27,236 nt of DNA from an uncultured Paracoccaceae bacterium (GCA_937927675.1 CALBSG010000078.1:1-27236), one strand, 5' to 3'; shown: positions 1 to 8,230, counted from the stretch's first letter. Notes: a model not told the origin generated them from the letters alone. Translations and numbers: made by a program.

Positions 1-14
1 CGCTCTTCCGATCT
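1..14. other. Illumina read-1 side adapter remnant
   Basis: The first 14 bases (CGCTCTTCCGATCT) match the 3' end of the Illumina universal adapter exactly. The permease reading frame runs into it from the right without any biological boundary. It is not genomic sequence. Confidence 0.95.
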
Positions 15-1286
15 CGCCTTGGACGGCGCACCGTGGCTGTTGACCGAGCCAAGATAGCGCGGCAGCCAGCCATCGCGCGACCCTTGGTACAGCGTGCGCG
101 ACGACCCAGCCATCGCGGTCATGATCGCAAGGAACAGGGCAAGGATCATCAGGATCACGAAGATCTGGGTGATCGCAGGCCCGCCGCCGATCATATTGCC
201 AAGGGCTTCGCCGACGCCGGTGCCGTCAACGATGCCGGTCGCCAGCATGCCTTCCATGCCCAAGACACCTTGGAACGAGTAGGGGATCAGGAAGAAGAAC
301 ACCGCGCACAGCAGACCCGAATAGAAGATCGCGCGGAAGGTGTCGCGCTTGGGGTCTTTCAGTTCCGCAGTGTAGCACACGGCGGTTTCAAAGCCGTAGG
401 TCGACCATGCAGCGATATAAAGACCACCAAGAAACAGCGTCCAACCGCCGATGCTCCAATCGCCATCAACGCCGGAATAGGCGGCGGTGGGCGGCAGCAG
501 GTTGGTGACGTTCATCGTATCGATCGCACCGGTGAAGATCGGCACGAGGCCCACCAACAAAAGCGGGATCAGCACGATGATCGCCAGCCACTTTTGTGCA
601 TTGGCGGTAGAGGAGATGCCGCGTTCCTGAATGAACAGGATGATGAGCATCAAGATCACACCAATGATGAAGGTGGAGTTGAAATGCAGCGTGCCAAGGC
701 CGGGAACGGCGATGTTGAAGGCCTCATAGCCGCGGAACCACGGGGTCAGGGCAGAAACGCCATCGGCCGCAGCAACGGCCTTTATGGCCTCATCGGCTGC
801 AACGCCTGCGTTGGCGGCCATGTAGTCGATGACCGATTGGGTTTCAGCCGTGTAATTGGCGATATTGGCCGCAACCCAATCCACCACAGCTTGGCTTTCG
901 GCCAAGGGGATCGGGAACAGCGCGTTCAGGATATACCCCGCCGCGATGGCACAGCCCAACGAGAGCACGGGCGACCAGGCGAACCAGTTGCACCACACCG
1001 ACAAGGGCGCGATCAGCTTGGAATAGCGCAGCCACGCTGTGGCGCCATAAACCGAGGTGCCGCCAGATTTGTTGCCGAACATGCCAGCCATTTCGGCATA
1101 GGTGAAGCTTTGCAGAAACCCCATGACCATCGAGATCATCCAGACCGCGAAGGCCAGTTTCCCGGTCGTGCCCGCAATCCCGCCGATGGAGAAAAGCACC
1201 AGGGGCGGCACACCTGCCGCAACCCAGAAAGCCCCCTTCCAATCCAGCGCCCGGACCATTTGGCCCGAACCCGTTTCTTTCGTCAT
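15..1286 (-). CDS. APC-superfamily amino acid/amine permease, C-terminus cut off by contig end
   Basis: Reading leftward from the ATG at 1286-1284, the frame stays open for 424 codons and runs into the adapter, so the 3' end is missing. The start is supported by an AGGAGAA ribosome site about 9 bases upstream. The protein is a string of hydrophobic segments with APC-family signatures: an early VPPLVLFSIGGIAG segment, an AWSTYGFETAVCYTAELKDPKRD-like stretch typical of the helix 6-8 region, and a late GSSRTLYQGSRDGWLPRYL motif. An unusual feature is a long Ala-rich soluble loop at about residues 135-185, between two membrane segments. Its position just downstream of tmm on the same strand suggests uptake of an amine or amino acid linked to methylamine use. 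The substrate cannot be read from sequence. A terminator after tmm and the long leader suggest its own promoter. Confidence 0.88.
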
Positions 1287-1403
1287 TTCCCTGTTCTCCT
1301 GTTGATCCGGCGGATGTTTCAGGCAGTCACCCCACCCCCTCCGCGCTTTGACTTGGTCTTTGTCGCCCGGTTTCGGACGGATGGTCCCTTTCCTGCTGCG
1401 TCT

Positions 1404-1432
1404 CGGTCTTGCAGGCTTTGGGCCTGCGACCG
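1404..1432 (-). other. Hairpin in the 5' leader of the permease gene
   Basis: CGGTC at 1404-1408 pairs with GACCG at 1428-1432, and GCAGGC at 1411-1416 pairs with GCCTGC at 1422-1427. There is a 5-base loop and a 2-base bulge. It lies 118-146 bases before the permease start. No riboswitch class was recognised, and it may be only a stable leader fold. Confidence 0.35.
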
Positions 1433-1476
1433 GATGCCGCAAGGAAAGCATGCGATTGCACACATGGCGAGGAAAA

Positions 1477-1492
1477 TTTCACATTGGCGAAA
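1477..1492 (-). promoter_or_regulatory. TTTC-N8-GAAA dyad upstream of the permease
   Basis: TTTCACATTGGCGAAA has the same TTTC/GAAA half-sites and 8-base spacing as the near-perfect palindrome before the XRE-cupin gene (12288-12303). It matches that site at 12 of 16 positions. It sits about 190 bases upstream of the permease start. It may be an operator of the XRE-cupin protein, but this is inference from similarity alone. Confidence 0.4.
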
Positions 1493-1502
1493 AAATGTTT
1501 CC

Positions 1503-1531
1503 TGAAAATTCGGCGCCTGCCTGAATTTTCA
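1503..1531. promoter_or_regulatory. Perfect 9-bp inverted repeat, 11-base spacer
   Basis: TGAAAATTC (1503-1511) and GAATTTTCA (1523-1531) are exact reverse complements around an 11-base GC-rich spacer. It lies between the tmm terminator and the permease gene, where a permease promoter would be. The AT-rich arms in a high-GC genome suggest a protein-binding site. No T-tract follows, so it is unlikely to be a terminator. Confidence 0.45.
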
Positions 1532-1535
1532 ACGC

Positions 1536-1568
1536 AAACGGCCCCCGGTTTGACGCCGGGGGCCGTTT
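1536..1568 (-). terminator. Rho-independent-like terminator after tmm
   Basis: A 13-bp perfect stem, AAACGGCCCCCGG (1536-1548) with its complement at 1556-1568, closes a 7-base loop 17 bases after the tmm stop codon. On the minus strand the stem ends in TTT and is followed by GCGTTG, so the U-tract is short. It separates tmm from the downstream permease. Confidence 0.75.
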
Positions 1569-1584
1569 GGCAAGGCCGATGGCC

Positions 1585-2928
1585 TTAGTTCTTCAGATAG
1601 CTTTCCAGCGAATCTTCCAAGGCATCCTTCCAAGGCGTGTGGTGAATGGGCGCCATGGTGCCGGTGATGACCGATTTGTAGGCATGGTTGCGGAAGGCCA
1701 TGATGTCTTTCTTCTTGTGGTCCTTCCATTCAAAGAAGGCCTCACAGGCGCCATCGACATTGAAGGACGGATAGTCGGTTTCCGCGATCAGTTCCTTCAC
1801 ATAATCGCCCTGATAGTGAATGGCGTCATGGGCATCTTGGCCTGCATCCTCGCCCGCCACGCGGTCGGCCACATCGTTAAGCATGGCCTTCTTGTCAGTC
1901 GGAACGGCAATCCGCCCCATGATCGCATCGCGGACCCACCAAGCCTGCGCGTCGAACATGTTGAAGGTGAACCACTGATCCTGCATGCCCAGATAGAACA
2001 TCTTGGGATTATGCACATAGACGACCCCTTTATAGAGGTCATTTGCGGCCAGTCGGTTTGCGGTTTTCAGGCGCAGATCATCCGGCAGGAAGGGGAAGTG
2101 GTGCTTGTAGCCGGTGCAAAGAATGATCGCATCGACCTTCTTCGAAGTCCCGTCCTTGAAATAGGCGGTGTCTTCGTCCACCCGCTCCAGCGCCGGAACC
2201 TCTTTCCAGTTGTCGGGCCAATCAAAGCCCATCGGCGCGTTACGGTAAGCCACGGTGATCGACTTGGCTCCGTATTTCCAGCACTGGCTGCCGATGTCCT
2301 CGGCGGAATAGGACGAGCCGAGCAACAAGAGATCCTTGCCCTTGAACTCACGCGCGTCGCGGAAATCGTGGGCATGCAGCACGCGGCCGTTGAATTTGTC
2401 GAAGCCGGGGTATTCCGGCACGTTCGGCACCGAGAAATGGCCCGAAGCGACGATGACATGATCGAACTCTTCGTCATACATCCGGTCGGCTTTCAGATCA
2501 TGCGCCGTGACGGTGAAGTTGCCCTTGGCCTCGTTGTACTTCACCATGCGGATGGTGGTGCAGAAGCGGATCCAGTCGCGAACGCCGGCCTTTTTCACCC
2601 GACCTTCGATGTAGTCCACCATGACCGCACGCGGCGGATAGCTGGCGATCTGCTTGCCGAAATGCTCTTCAAACGAATAATCGGCGAATTCCAACCCTTC
2701 CTTCGGGCCGTTGGTCCACAAATAGCGATACATCGAGCAATGCACCGGCTCGCCGAATTCATCCAGACCCGTGCGCCACGTGTAATTCCAAAGCCCGCCC
2801 CAATCGGATTGCTTTTCAAAGCAGACCACCTCAGGGATTTCGGCCCCTTTGGCCTTGGCAGACTGGAACGCGCGCAGCTGGGCAAGCCCCGACGGACCCG
2901 CACCGATGACGGCAACTCTCTTCTTCAT
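1585..2928 (-). CDS. tmm: Trimethylamine monooxygenase (flavin-containing, FMO family)
   Basis: Oxidises trimethylamine to trimethylamine N-oxide using FAD, NADPH and O2, in the cytoplasm. The 447-residue protein has the FAD-binding GAGPSG at residues 9-14, the FMO signature FNGRVLHAHDF at 179-189 and the NADPH-binding GSSYSAED at 204-211. A TGY motif (LCTGYKHHFPF) follows. Its sequence closely follows the characterised bacterial Tmm type as I recall it (WNYTWRTGLDE, PVHCSMYRYLW, GMQDQWFTFNMFDAQAW, GTMAPIHHTPW). The ATG at 2928 is chosen over an in-frame GTG two codons earlier, because GGAGG stands 5 bases before the ATG and overlaps the GTG. It lies downstream of a universal stress gene, in the same locus as gmaS, mgsABC and tdm. 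Other FMOs oxidise different amines, but the local context favours Tmm. Confidence 0.93.
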   Translation of the reverse strand: MKKRVAVIGAGPSGLAQLRAFQSAKAKGAEIPEVVCFEKQSDWGGLWNYTWRTGLDEFGEPVHCSMYRYLWTNGPKEGLEFADYSFEEHFGKQIASYPPRAVMVDYIEGRVKKAGVRDWIRFCTTIRMVKYNEAKGNFTVTAHDLKADRMYDEEFDHVIVASGHFSVPNVPEYPGFDKFNGRVLHAHDFRDAREFKGKDLLLLGSSYSAEDIGSQCWKYGAKSITVAYRNAPMGFDWPDNWKEVPALERVDEDTAYFKDGTSKKVDAIILCTGYKHHFPFLPDDLRLKTANRLAANDLYKGVVYVHNPKMFYLGMQDQWFTFNMFDAQAWWVRDAIMGRIAVPTDKKAMLNDVADRVAGEDAGQDAHDAIHYQGDYVKELIAETDYPSFNVDGACEAFFEWKDHKKKDIMAFRNHAYKSVITGTMAPIHHTPWKDALEDSLESYLKN

Positions 2929-3018
2929 GGACACCTCCGGCTGATGATTTTTGGCAGATTGTTTCGCGCGCTGCCTTGGCTGGGATGCTAGAATCGGGGT
3001 TGCGTATGTGTCAAATCT

Positions 3019-3035
3019 TTTTCCTGTTAAGAAAA
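3019..3035 (-). promoter_or_regulatory. TTTTC-N7-GAAAA dyad upstream of tmm
   Basis: TTTTC (3019-3023) and GAAAA (3031-3035) form a 17-base dyad about 90 bases before the tmm start, in the AT-rich part of the usp-tmm gap. It resembles the other TTTC/GAAA dyads in this locus, though the spacer is 7 rather than 8. It may be a tmm operator; the match is weak. Confidence 0.35.
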
Positions 3036-3095
3036 TAAATCCAGCCCGCCCCGCCTGCGCGAGGGGGCCGGATGTTCGGGCAAATGCCTATTATT

Positions 3096-3509
3096 TTAGC
3101 GGGCGACCGTCACCGTGCAATGGGCATGGCTGACCACTTCAGCCGCAACCGACCCCAGCACCAGACGCTTCAGCCCTTTCTTGTCGCCGGTGCCCATGAC
3201 GATATGGGTATAGCCGTTCTGTTCAGCATAGGCGGTGATCGCAGGTGCGGCCTCGCGCGCCACGATTTCCACGGTGCCGACATCGGTCAGACCATCAGCC
3301 TTGGCCAAAGCCTCGGCCCCGGACATCAACTGTTGCGCCTCTTCATCGGTCAGATGGTTGATGGTCGGGCCACGCGCGCCGCCATGGGCGATGTTGACGA
3401 CGCAGAGCGTCAGATGCCCGCCGGTTGCCTTTGCAACCTCAACGGCCAAGTGAACACCGACGGTGGCATGATCGCTTCCATCGGTCGGGCAGAGAATTTT
3501 GCTGGTCAT
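3096..3509 (-). CDS. Universal stress protein, UspA family
   Basis: A 137-residue cytoplasmic protein beginning MTSKILCPTDGSDHA, the classic Usp first strand. It ends with the nucleotide-binding pattern GTGDKKGLKRLVLGSVAAEV, the G-2x-G-9x-G(S/T) motif of ATP-binding Usp proteins. An upstream ATG at 3608 in the same frame is rejected: the extra 33 residues are not Usp-like, and AAGGAAG lies 7 bases before the ATG at 3509. An FNR-type box stands 65 bases upstream (3574-3587), so oxygen-responsive control is likely, as for usp genes in other Rhodobacter relatives. Its position between gmaS and tmm may be incidental. The exact role is unknown. Confidence 0.88.
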   Translation of the reverse strand: MTSKILCPTDGSDHATVGVHLAVEVAKATGGHLTLCVVNIAHGGARGPTINHLTDEEAQQLMSGAEALAKADGLTDVGTVEIVAREAAPAITAYAEQNGYTHIVMGTGDKKGLKRLVLGSVAAEVVSHAHCTVTVAR

Positions 3510-3573
3510 GGCAATGCTTCCTTGATGATGTTGATCTTGGCCCAGACCATGGCAGCAAGTCGCCCCGGCCGCC

Positions 3574-3587
3574 TTGACTTGCATCAA
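3574..3587 (-). promoter_or_regulatory. FNR/FnrL-type binding box
   Basis: On the minus strand the sequence is TTGATGCAAGTCAA, a full match to TTGAY-N4-RTCAA, the FnrL consensus of Rhodobacter. The site is 65 bases upstream of the Usp start. No strong -10 hexamer is visible at the classical distance. Confidence 0.65.
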
Positions 3588-3647
3588 AATTTGTTCACCC
3601 AAGGGCAAGAAAGATGCGACGAAAATTCATCTTGCCGCCTGCACGGT

Positions 3648-3683
3648 GGCACATAAAAGAAGACCCCGGATCGCTCCGGGGTC
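3648..3683 (-). terminator. Rho-independent terminator after gmaS
   Basis: A perfect 9-bp stem, GACCCCGGA (3662-3670) and TCCGGGGTC (3675-3683), with a TCGC loop lies 27 bases after the gmaS stop. On the minus strand it is followed by CTTCTTTTATG, a fair U-rich tract. It closes the mgsABC-gmaS operon. Confidence 0.85.
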
Positions 3684-3710
3684 AGGGGTAAGCCACAGGG
3701 GAAAGAGGGC

Positions 3711-5018
3711 TTAAATATCCAGTGTGTTCTCGGTTTCCCATTTCGAGAAATGCGAAGCGTAGCTGTCCCATTCCTTCTGCTTCAGCTTCAGGAAGGCCGA
3801 CGAGAATTCATCGCCCATCATGGATTTCAGCGTCTTGTCCTTGTCGTATTCACGCAAGGCATCCAACAAGTTCAGCGGCAGTTTCGGCGCGTTCTTCACC
3901 GTATGGCCCATCTGGTACATGTCGATGTCATAGCGGCGGCCCGGATCAGCCTTGGACCGCACACCATCCAAGCCCGCCGCCAGAATGACAGCCTGCATCA
4001 GATAGGGGTTGGCCGCGCCATCGGGCAGGCGGAGTTCGAACCGGCCCGGACCGGGGACGCGCACCATATGGGTGCGGTTGTTGCCGGTCCAGGTCACCGT
4101 GTTGGGTGCCCAGGTGGCCCCCGACGAGGTACGCGGCGCGTTGATGCGCTTGTAGCTGTTCACCGTCGGATTGCAGATCGCGGCCAGTGCCGAGGCGTGC
4201 TTCATGATCCCGCCAAGGAAATGGCGGCCTTGGTCCGACAGGCCCAATTCCTTCGACTTGTCGGCAAAGGCGTTGGTCTTGCCATCCAGCGACCAGACCG
4301 AGATATGCGCGTGGCAACCCGAACCCGTCAGCCCTTTGAAGGGCTTGGGCATGAAGGTGGCGCGCAGCCCGTGCTTTTCGGCCACCGACTTCATCATGAA
4401 CTTGAAGAAGCTGTGCTTGTCGGCGGTGGCCAGCACGTCGTCATACTTCCAGTTCATCTCGTACTGGCCGGTCGCGTCTTCGTGGTCGTTCTGGTAGGCT
4501 TCCCAGCCGAGTTCCAGCATATAGTCGCAGACCTCGGAGATGCAGTCATACTGGCGCATCATGGCCTGCTGATCGTAGCAGGGCTTTTCGGCATTGTCGT
4601 AGGGGTCCGAGATTTTGTCGCCTTCCGGGGTCAGCAGGAAGAATTCCGGCTCCACGCCCGTCTTGACCCGCAGACCGTCTTTGGCGGCTTCATCAATCAG
4701 CTTGCGCAGCACGTTGCGCGGGGCCTGTGCCAACGGCTTTTCTTCCATCACACAGTTGGAGGCGACCCAAGCCACTTCCTTTTTCCACGGCAGTTGAATG
4801 GCCGCTTCGGGATCGGGAACGGCCATCATGTCCGGGTGGGCGGGTGTCAGGTCAAGCCAAGTGGCGAAACCGGCGAAACCGGCCCCATCCACTGCCATGT
4901 CATTGATCGCCGCCGTCGGCACCAGTTTCGCCCGCTGTCCACCGAAAAGATCGGTGTAGGAAACCATGAAATACTTGACGCCCTTATCCTTGGCCCATTT
5001 GGCAAGGTCTTTCGCCAT
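3711..5018 (-). CDS. gmaS: Gamma-glutamylmethylamide synthetase (GlnT-type glutamine synthetase family)
   Basis: Joins methylamine to glutamate with ATP to give gamma-glutamylmethylamide, the first step of the N-methylglutamate pathway. The 435-residue protein has the glutamine synthetase fold signatures: a SYTDLFGGQRAKLVP N-terminal strand, the metal-binding VEPEFFLL, HEDATGQYEMNW, the ATP-site GSGCHAHISVW and NRTHMVRVPG. Length and sequence fit the GlnT/GmaS group and not the ~470-residue GlnA type. The start has AGGGAGT 8 bases upstream. It follows mgsC after 47 bases and ends at a terminator, so it is the last gene of the mgsABC-gmaS operon. Without the mgs genes a GlnT-like glutamine synthetase would be equally possible; the neighbourhood decides for GmaS. 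Confidence 0.92.
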   Translation of the reverse strand: MAKDLAKWAKDKGVKYFMVSYTDLFGGQRAKLVPTAAINDMAVDGAGFAGFATWLDLTPAHPDMMAVPDPEAAIQLPWKKEVAWVASNCVMEEKPLAQAPRNVLRKLIDEAAKDGLRVKTGVEPEFFLLTPEGDKISDPYDNAEKPCYDQQAMMRQYDCISEVCDYMLELGWEAYQNDHEDATGQYEMNWKYDDVLATADKHSFFKFMMKSVAEKHGLRATFMPKPFKGLTGSGCHAHISVWSLDGKTNAFADKSKELGLSDQGRHFLGGIMKHASALAAICNPTVNSYKRINAPRTSSGATWAPNTVTWTGNNRTHMVRVPGPGRFELRLPDGAANPYLMQAVILAAGLDGVRSKADPGRRYDIDMYQMGHTVKNAPKLPLNLLDALREYDKDKTLKSMMGDEFSSAFLKLKQKEWDSYASHFSKWETENTLDI

Positions 5019-5065
5019 CTTAATAACTCCCTGTCGTCTTTATGTTTTTTTGATGAAGTGGCGGC

Positions 5066-6394
5066 TTAGAAGCCGCCACTCCGGCCCGGAATCCAGTTGG
5101 TTCCGGCCAAAGGCACCCCGGCCATGGCTGCTGCCTCTATGGTCAGCGAGCACAGATCTTCGGGTTCCAGATTGTGCAGGTGGTTCTTGCCGCAAGCCCG
5201 CGCGATGGTTTGCGCTTCCAGCGTCATCACCTTGAGGTAGTTCTTCAAGCGGCGACCGCCGAGAACCGGGTCAAAGCGCTTGAACAGCTCGGGGTCTTGC
5301 GTGGTGATCCCGGCCGGGTCTTTGCCTTCATGCCAGTCGTCATAGGCGTCGGCGGTGGTGCCCAGCTTTTGGTAATCAGATTCCCACTTCGGATCGTTAT
5401 CGCCCAGCGCGATCAGCGCCGCCGTACCGATGGCAACCGCATCTGCACCCAGCGCCATGGCCTTGGCCACATCGGCCCCGGTGCGGATACCGCCCGACAC
5501 GATCAGCTGCACTTTGCGGTGCATGCCAAGATCCTGCAGCGCCTTCACCGCCTGCGGGATACAAGCCAGGATCGGCATGCCGACGTGTTCGATGAACACA
5601 TCCTGCGTCGCCGCCGTGCCGCCCTGCATGCCGTCCAGAACCACAACGTCTGCCCCGGCTTTCACGGCCAAAGCGGTGTCGTAATAGGGACGCGCGCCGC
5701 CAACCTTCACATAGATCGGCTTTTCCCAATCGGTGATTTCGCGCAGCTCCATGATCTTGATTTCCAGATCATCCGGGCCGGTCCAGTCCGGGTGACGGCA
5801 GGCCGAGCGCTGGTCGATGCCCTTGGGCAAGTTGCGCATATTGGCCACACGGTCGGAAATCTTCTGACCCAAAAGCATGCCGCCGCCGCCGGGTTTGGCG
5901 CCTTGGCCCACCACAACCTCAATCGCATCGCAGCGACGCAGGTCATCGGGGTTCATGCCGTAACGGCTGGGCAGGTATTGATAGACCAGCGTTTGGGAAT
6001 GACCGCGCTCTTCTTCGGTCATGCCGCCGTCGCCGGTCGTGGTCGAGGTGCCTGCCGCCGAAGCGCCACGGCCCAAGGCCTCTTTCGCCGGGCCAGAGAG
6101 GGCGCCGAACGACATGCCCGCGATGGTCACCGGGATCTCCAGATGGATCGGCTTTTTCGCGAACCGCGTGCCAAGCCAGACATCGGTGGCGCATTTCTCG
6201 CGGTAGCCTTCCAGCGGATAACGGCTGATCGAGGCGCCAAGGAACAAAAGGTCGTCAAAGTGCGGCAGGTGGCGTTTGGTGCCGCCGCCGCGGATGTCGT
6301 AGATGCCCGATGCGGCAGCGCGACGGATTTCGGCGTTCACAGCCGGGGTGAAGGTGGCCGAAAAGCGCGGCGGGGTATGGGGGAAATCGCTCAT
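5066..6394 (-). CDS. mgsC: N-methylglutamate synthase subunit C (FMN-binding glutamate synthase-like)
   Basis: Stand-alone homologue of the FMN-binding synthase domain of glutamate synthase (GltB), 442 residues. In the MgsABC complex it transfers the methylamino group from gamma-glutamylmethylamide to make N-methylglutamate. Visible marks are VVVGQGAKPGGGGMLLGQKIS, YVKVGGARPYYD, VVLDGMQGGTAATQD and the FMN-phosphate loop GGIRTGADVAKAMALGADAVAIG. The usual closely spaced Cys cluster of GltB is not obvious; isolated cysteines lie near the C-terminus (ARACGKNHLH and EDLCSL). It begins 8 bases after mgsB with GAGGTAG as ribosome site. Confidence 0.92.
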   Translation of the reverse strand: MSDFPHTPPRFSATFTPAVNAEIRRAAASGIYDIRGGGTKRHLPHFDDLLFLGASISRYPLEGYREKCATDVWLGTRFAKKPIHLEIPVTIAGMSFGALSGPAKEALGRGASAAGTSTTTGDGGMTEEERGHSQTLVYQYLPSRYGMNPDDLRRCDAIEVVVGQGAKPGGGGMLLGQKISDRVANMRNLPKGIDQRSACRHPDWTGPDDLEIKIMELREITDWEKPIYVKVGGARPYYDTALAVKAGADVVVLDGMQGGTAATQDVFIEHVGMPILACIPQAVKALQDLGMHRKVQLIVSGGIRTGADVAKAMALGADAVAIGTAALIALGDNDPKWESDYQKLGTTADAYDDWHEGKDPAGITTQDPELFKRFDPVLGGRRLKNYLKVMTLEAQTIARACGKNHLHNLEPEDLCSLTIEAAAMAGVPLAGTNWIPGRSGGF

Positions 6395-6402
6395 GTTCTA
6401 CC

Positions 6403-7092
6403 TCAGTAGGCCGACGCGTTGTCGATATTGAAATTGTAGAGTTTGCGGGCAGAGCCGTAGCGCTTGAACTCCTGCGGCTTGGCCAGATGATCCGCCTCGC
6501 CCCGCTTCAGCAGGTCTTCAAGGATGGCGTAATGCTCAGGCCGCATTTCCTTTTCGATGCAGTCGGCGCCCAGAGATTTCACCGAACCACGCACGAACAG
6601 CCGCGCTTCATAAAGGCTGTCGCCCAGCGCATCGCCTGCGTCGCCCAGCACCACCAGATTGCCCGATTGCGCCATGAAGGCAGACATGTGGCCGATGGAA
6701 CCATGCACCACGATGTCGATGCCCTTCATCGACACACCACAGCGGCTGGAGGCATTGCCCTTGACGACCAGAAGGCCACCGCGCCCGGTTGCCCCGGCGT
6801 ATTGGCTGGCATTGCCGTCGATGATGACGGTGCCCGACATCATGTTTTCCGCAACACCCGGCCCCGCCGACCCTTTGATGCGGATCGTGGCCTGCTTGTT
6901 CATGCCCGCGCAGTAATACCCGGTCGAGCCGCGCACGGTGATATCCACCGGGGCGTCCACACCAGCGGCGATGGCATGCGCGCCTTTGGGGTTCACGACC
7001 TCCCAGTTGGTCATGTTGGTCTGACCCTTCAGCGCATGCAGCGATGAGTTCAGCGCCCGCAGCCCCTCTTTACCCAAGTCGAAAGTCTGCAT
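6403..7092 (-). CDS. mgsB: N-methylglutamate synthase subunit B (GXGXG-domain protein)
   Basis: A 229-residue protein matching the C-terminal GXGXG beta-helix domain of GltB, here split off as its own subunit. Repeated turns rich in glycine are seen: TVRGSTGYYCAGMN, IRIKGSAGPGVAENMMSG, VIIDGNASQYAGATGRGG, LVVKGNASSRCGVSMKG, IVVHGSIGHMSAFM and LVVLGDAGDALGD. The domain has a structural and domain-bridging role in glutamate synthases. It starts 3 bases after the mgsA stop, with its ribosome site GAGGA overlapping that stop, which implies tight translational coupling. Confidence 0.92.
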   Translation of the reverse strand: MQTFDLGKEGLRALNSSLHALKGQTNMTNWEVVNPKGAHAIAAGVDAPVDITVRGSTGYYCAGMNKQATIRIKGSAGPGVAENMMSGTVIIDGNASQYAGATGRGGLLVVKGNASSRCGVSMKGIDIVVHGSIGHMSAFMAQSGNLVVLGDAGDALGDSLYEARLFVRGSVKSLGADCIEKEMRPEHYAILEDLLKRGEADHLAKPQEFKRYGSARKLYNFNIDNASAY

Positions 7093-7095
7093 TCC

Positions 7096-7992
7096 TCAAC
7101 GCTCCCAGAAGTAGACGGTGGCGGGCTCGGGCTCCCAGACGCGGGCGTCTTCGATGCCCGGCAGGTTGACCAGCGCGCGGTATTCCGACCCGAAGGCCAC
7201 ATATTGATCGGTTTCGGCCATGACGGCAGGCTTGCAAGCGATCGGGTCACGCACCACACCAAAACCGTTGTGGGTGCCGACGACGAAGGTGAAGAAGCCG
7301 TCCAGATCGGTCAGCGTCGCCTCCAGCGCATTACCAAGGCTCTCGCCGGTTTGCAGCTTGTGGCTGATGAACGCCGCGCCAACCTCGGTGTCGTTCTCGG
7401 TCTCAAAGGTCATGCCAAGACGCTTCAACTCGCGCCGCACGCCGTTGTGGTTGGACAGCGAACCATTGTGCACAAGGCACTGGTCCTGCCCCGTCGAGAA
7501 CGGGTGCGCGCCCATCGTGGTCACAGCGGATTCAGTGGCCATACGGGTGTGGCCGATGCCATGCGTGCCCCCCATCTTGGACACTTCAAAGCGGGCTGCG
7601 ACATCCTTGGGCAGACCCACCTCTTTGAAGATTTCGATGTTTTCGCCCGAAGACATGATCTTCAGGTTGGGGCGCAGATGCGTCAGCGCCGAGCGGGCCG
7701 CGTCCAGCTGGCCCAGCGGCACTTCCATCACGGCATGGGTGGATTTCACCAGCATCGCCACCGGCGCACCGATGGCCTCTTTCAAATCTCCGTCCAGATT
7801 CTTGAAATCTGCATCCGGGCTGGAAGATTGGACCGTGATTTTCCCCAGCCCCTTTCCGGCGCCGGAATAGATCGCGATCCCGGCCGAATCCGGCCCCCGA
7901 TCGGTCATTGTGATCAGCATGTCTGTAAGCATGGCCCCCAACTGGGGTTCAAGCTTGGGGTCCTTCAGGAACAACCCAACGATTCCGCACAT
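7096..7992 (-). CDS. mgsA: N-methylglutamate synthase subunit A (class II glutamine amidotransferase domain)
   Basis: A 298-residue protein beginning MCGIVGLF, so Cys2 becomes the N-terminal nucleophile after Met removal, as in class II amidotransferases. Further marks are TDRGPDSAGIAIY, GIGHTRMATES, HPFSTGQDQCLVHNGSLSNHN and ENDTEVGAAFI, all amidohydrolase-site strands of the GltB N-terminal domain. In the Mgs complex it would act on gamma-glutamylmethylamide in place of glutamine and release methylamine to the synthase subunit. A strong AAAGGAGG ribosome site lies 7 bases before the ATG. It is the first gene of mgsABC-gmaS, reading away from a 238-base divergent control region. Confidence 0.93.
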   Translation of the reverse strand: MCGIVGLFLKDPKLEPQLGAMLTDMLITMTDRGPDSAGIAIYSGAGKGLGKITVQSSSPDADFKNLDGDLKEAIGAPVAMLVKSTHAVMEVPLGQLDAARSALTHLRPNLKIMSSGENIEIFKEVGLPKDVAARFEVSKMGGTHGIGHTRMATESAVTTMGAHPFSTGQDQCLVHNGSLSNHNGVRRELKRLGMTFETENDTEVGAAFISHKLQTGESLGNALEATLTDLDGFFTFVVGTHNGFGVVRDPIACKPAVMAETDQYVAFGSEYRALVNLPGIEDARVWEPEPATVYFWER

Positions 7993-8066
7993 GGATTCGC
8001 CTCCTTTGATTTGATTGCCCTGACGCTAGCACCGAAGATTCCAGCTATCAACTGTGAAGAAACTTT

Positions 8067-8083
8067 TTTCACCTATCGGGAAA
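8067..8083. promoter_or_regulatory. TTTC-N9-GAAA dyad in the mgsA/small-membrane-gene divergent region
   Basis: TTTCACCTATCGGGAAA resembles TTTCACTATAGGGAAA before the XRE-cupin gene with one extra base in the centre. It lies 75 bases upstream of mgsA and about 150 upstream of the GTG at 8231. It is a candidate operator. The one-base difference in spacing weakens the case. Confidence 0.4.
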
Positions 8084-8118
8084 GTTTTCATTCCGCCCGA
8101 AGTTTGGGCAGGTTTTTC

Positions 8119-8154
8119 TTGACAGAATGTCGCAGGCGGCTTTCCCTACAGAAA
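8119..8154 (+). promoter_or_regulatory. Candidate -35 TTGACA followed by a TTTC-N6-GAAA site
   Basis: A consensus TTGACA (8119-8124) stands upstream of the GTG at 8231. TTTCCCTACAGAAA (8141-8154) follows, sharing the TTTCCCTA half-site with the XRE-cupin operator. It falls where the -10 region would be, so a bound repressor would block the promoter. No good -10 hexamer is visible at 17-bp spacing. The rest of 7993-8230 shows only the mgsA ribosome site and the 8067 dyad. Confidence 0.35.
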
Positions 8155-8230
8155 ACAATTTTGCCGGACAGAAAAACGGCGTTGCGGCCCCGCCTGATCC
8201 GGCAGCGGAAAAGGGCCTTGGGAGGGAAAC

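Noticed and set aside
33..1505. A 490-codon plus-strand open frame
   Set aside because: It is antisense to the APC permease, and its product is a low-complexity Arg/Gly/His-rich sequence without any fold signature. High GC keeps the frame open by chance.
1567..2991. A 474-codon plus-strand open frame over tmm
   Set aside because: Opposite strand of an unmistakable FMO gene; no ribosome site and no family match.
3096..3608. A longer Usp protein starting at 3608
   Set aside because: The added 33 residues do not resemble Usp N-termini, the FNR-type box would lie inside the gene, and a good ribosome site marks the ATG at 3509.
8103..8122. A possible sigma-54 promoter (TTGGGCAGG...TTGA) before the small membrane genes
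   Set aside because: The GG and GC dinucleotides do not fall at the required 10-base spacing, and TTGC is missing.
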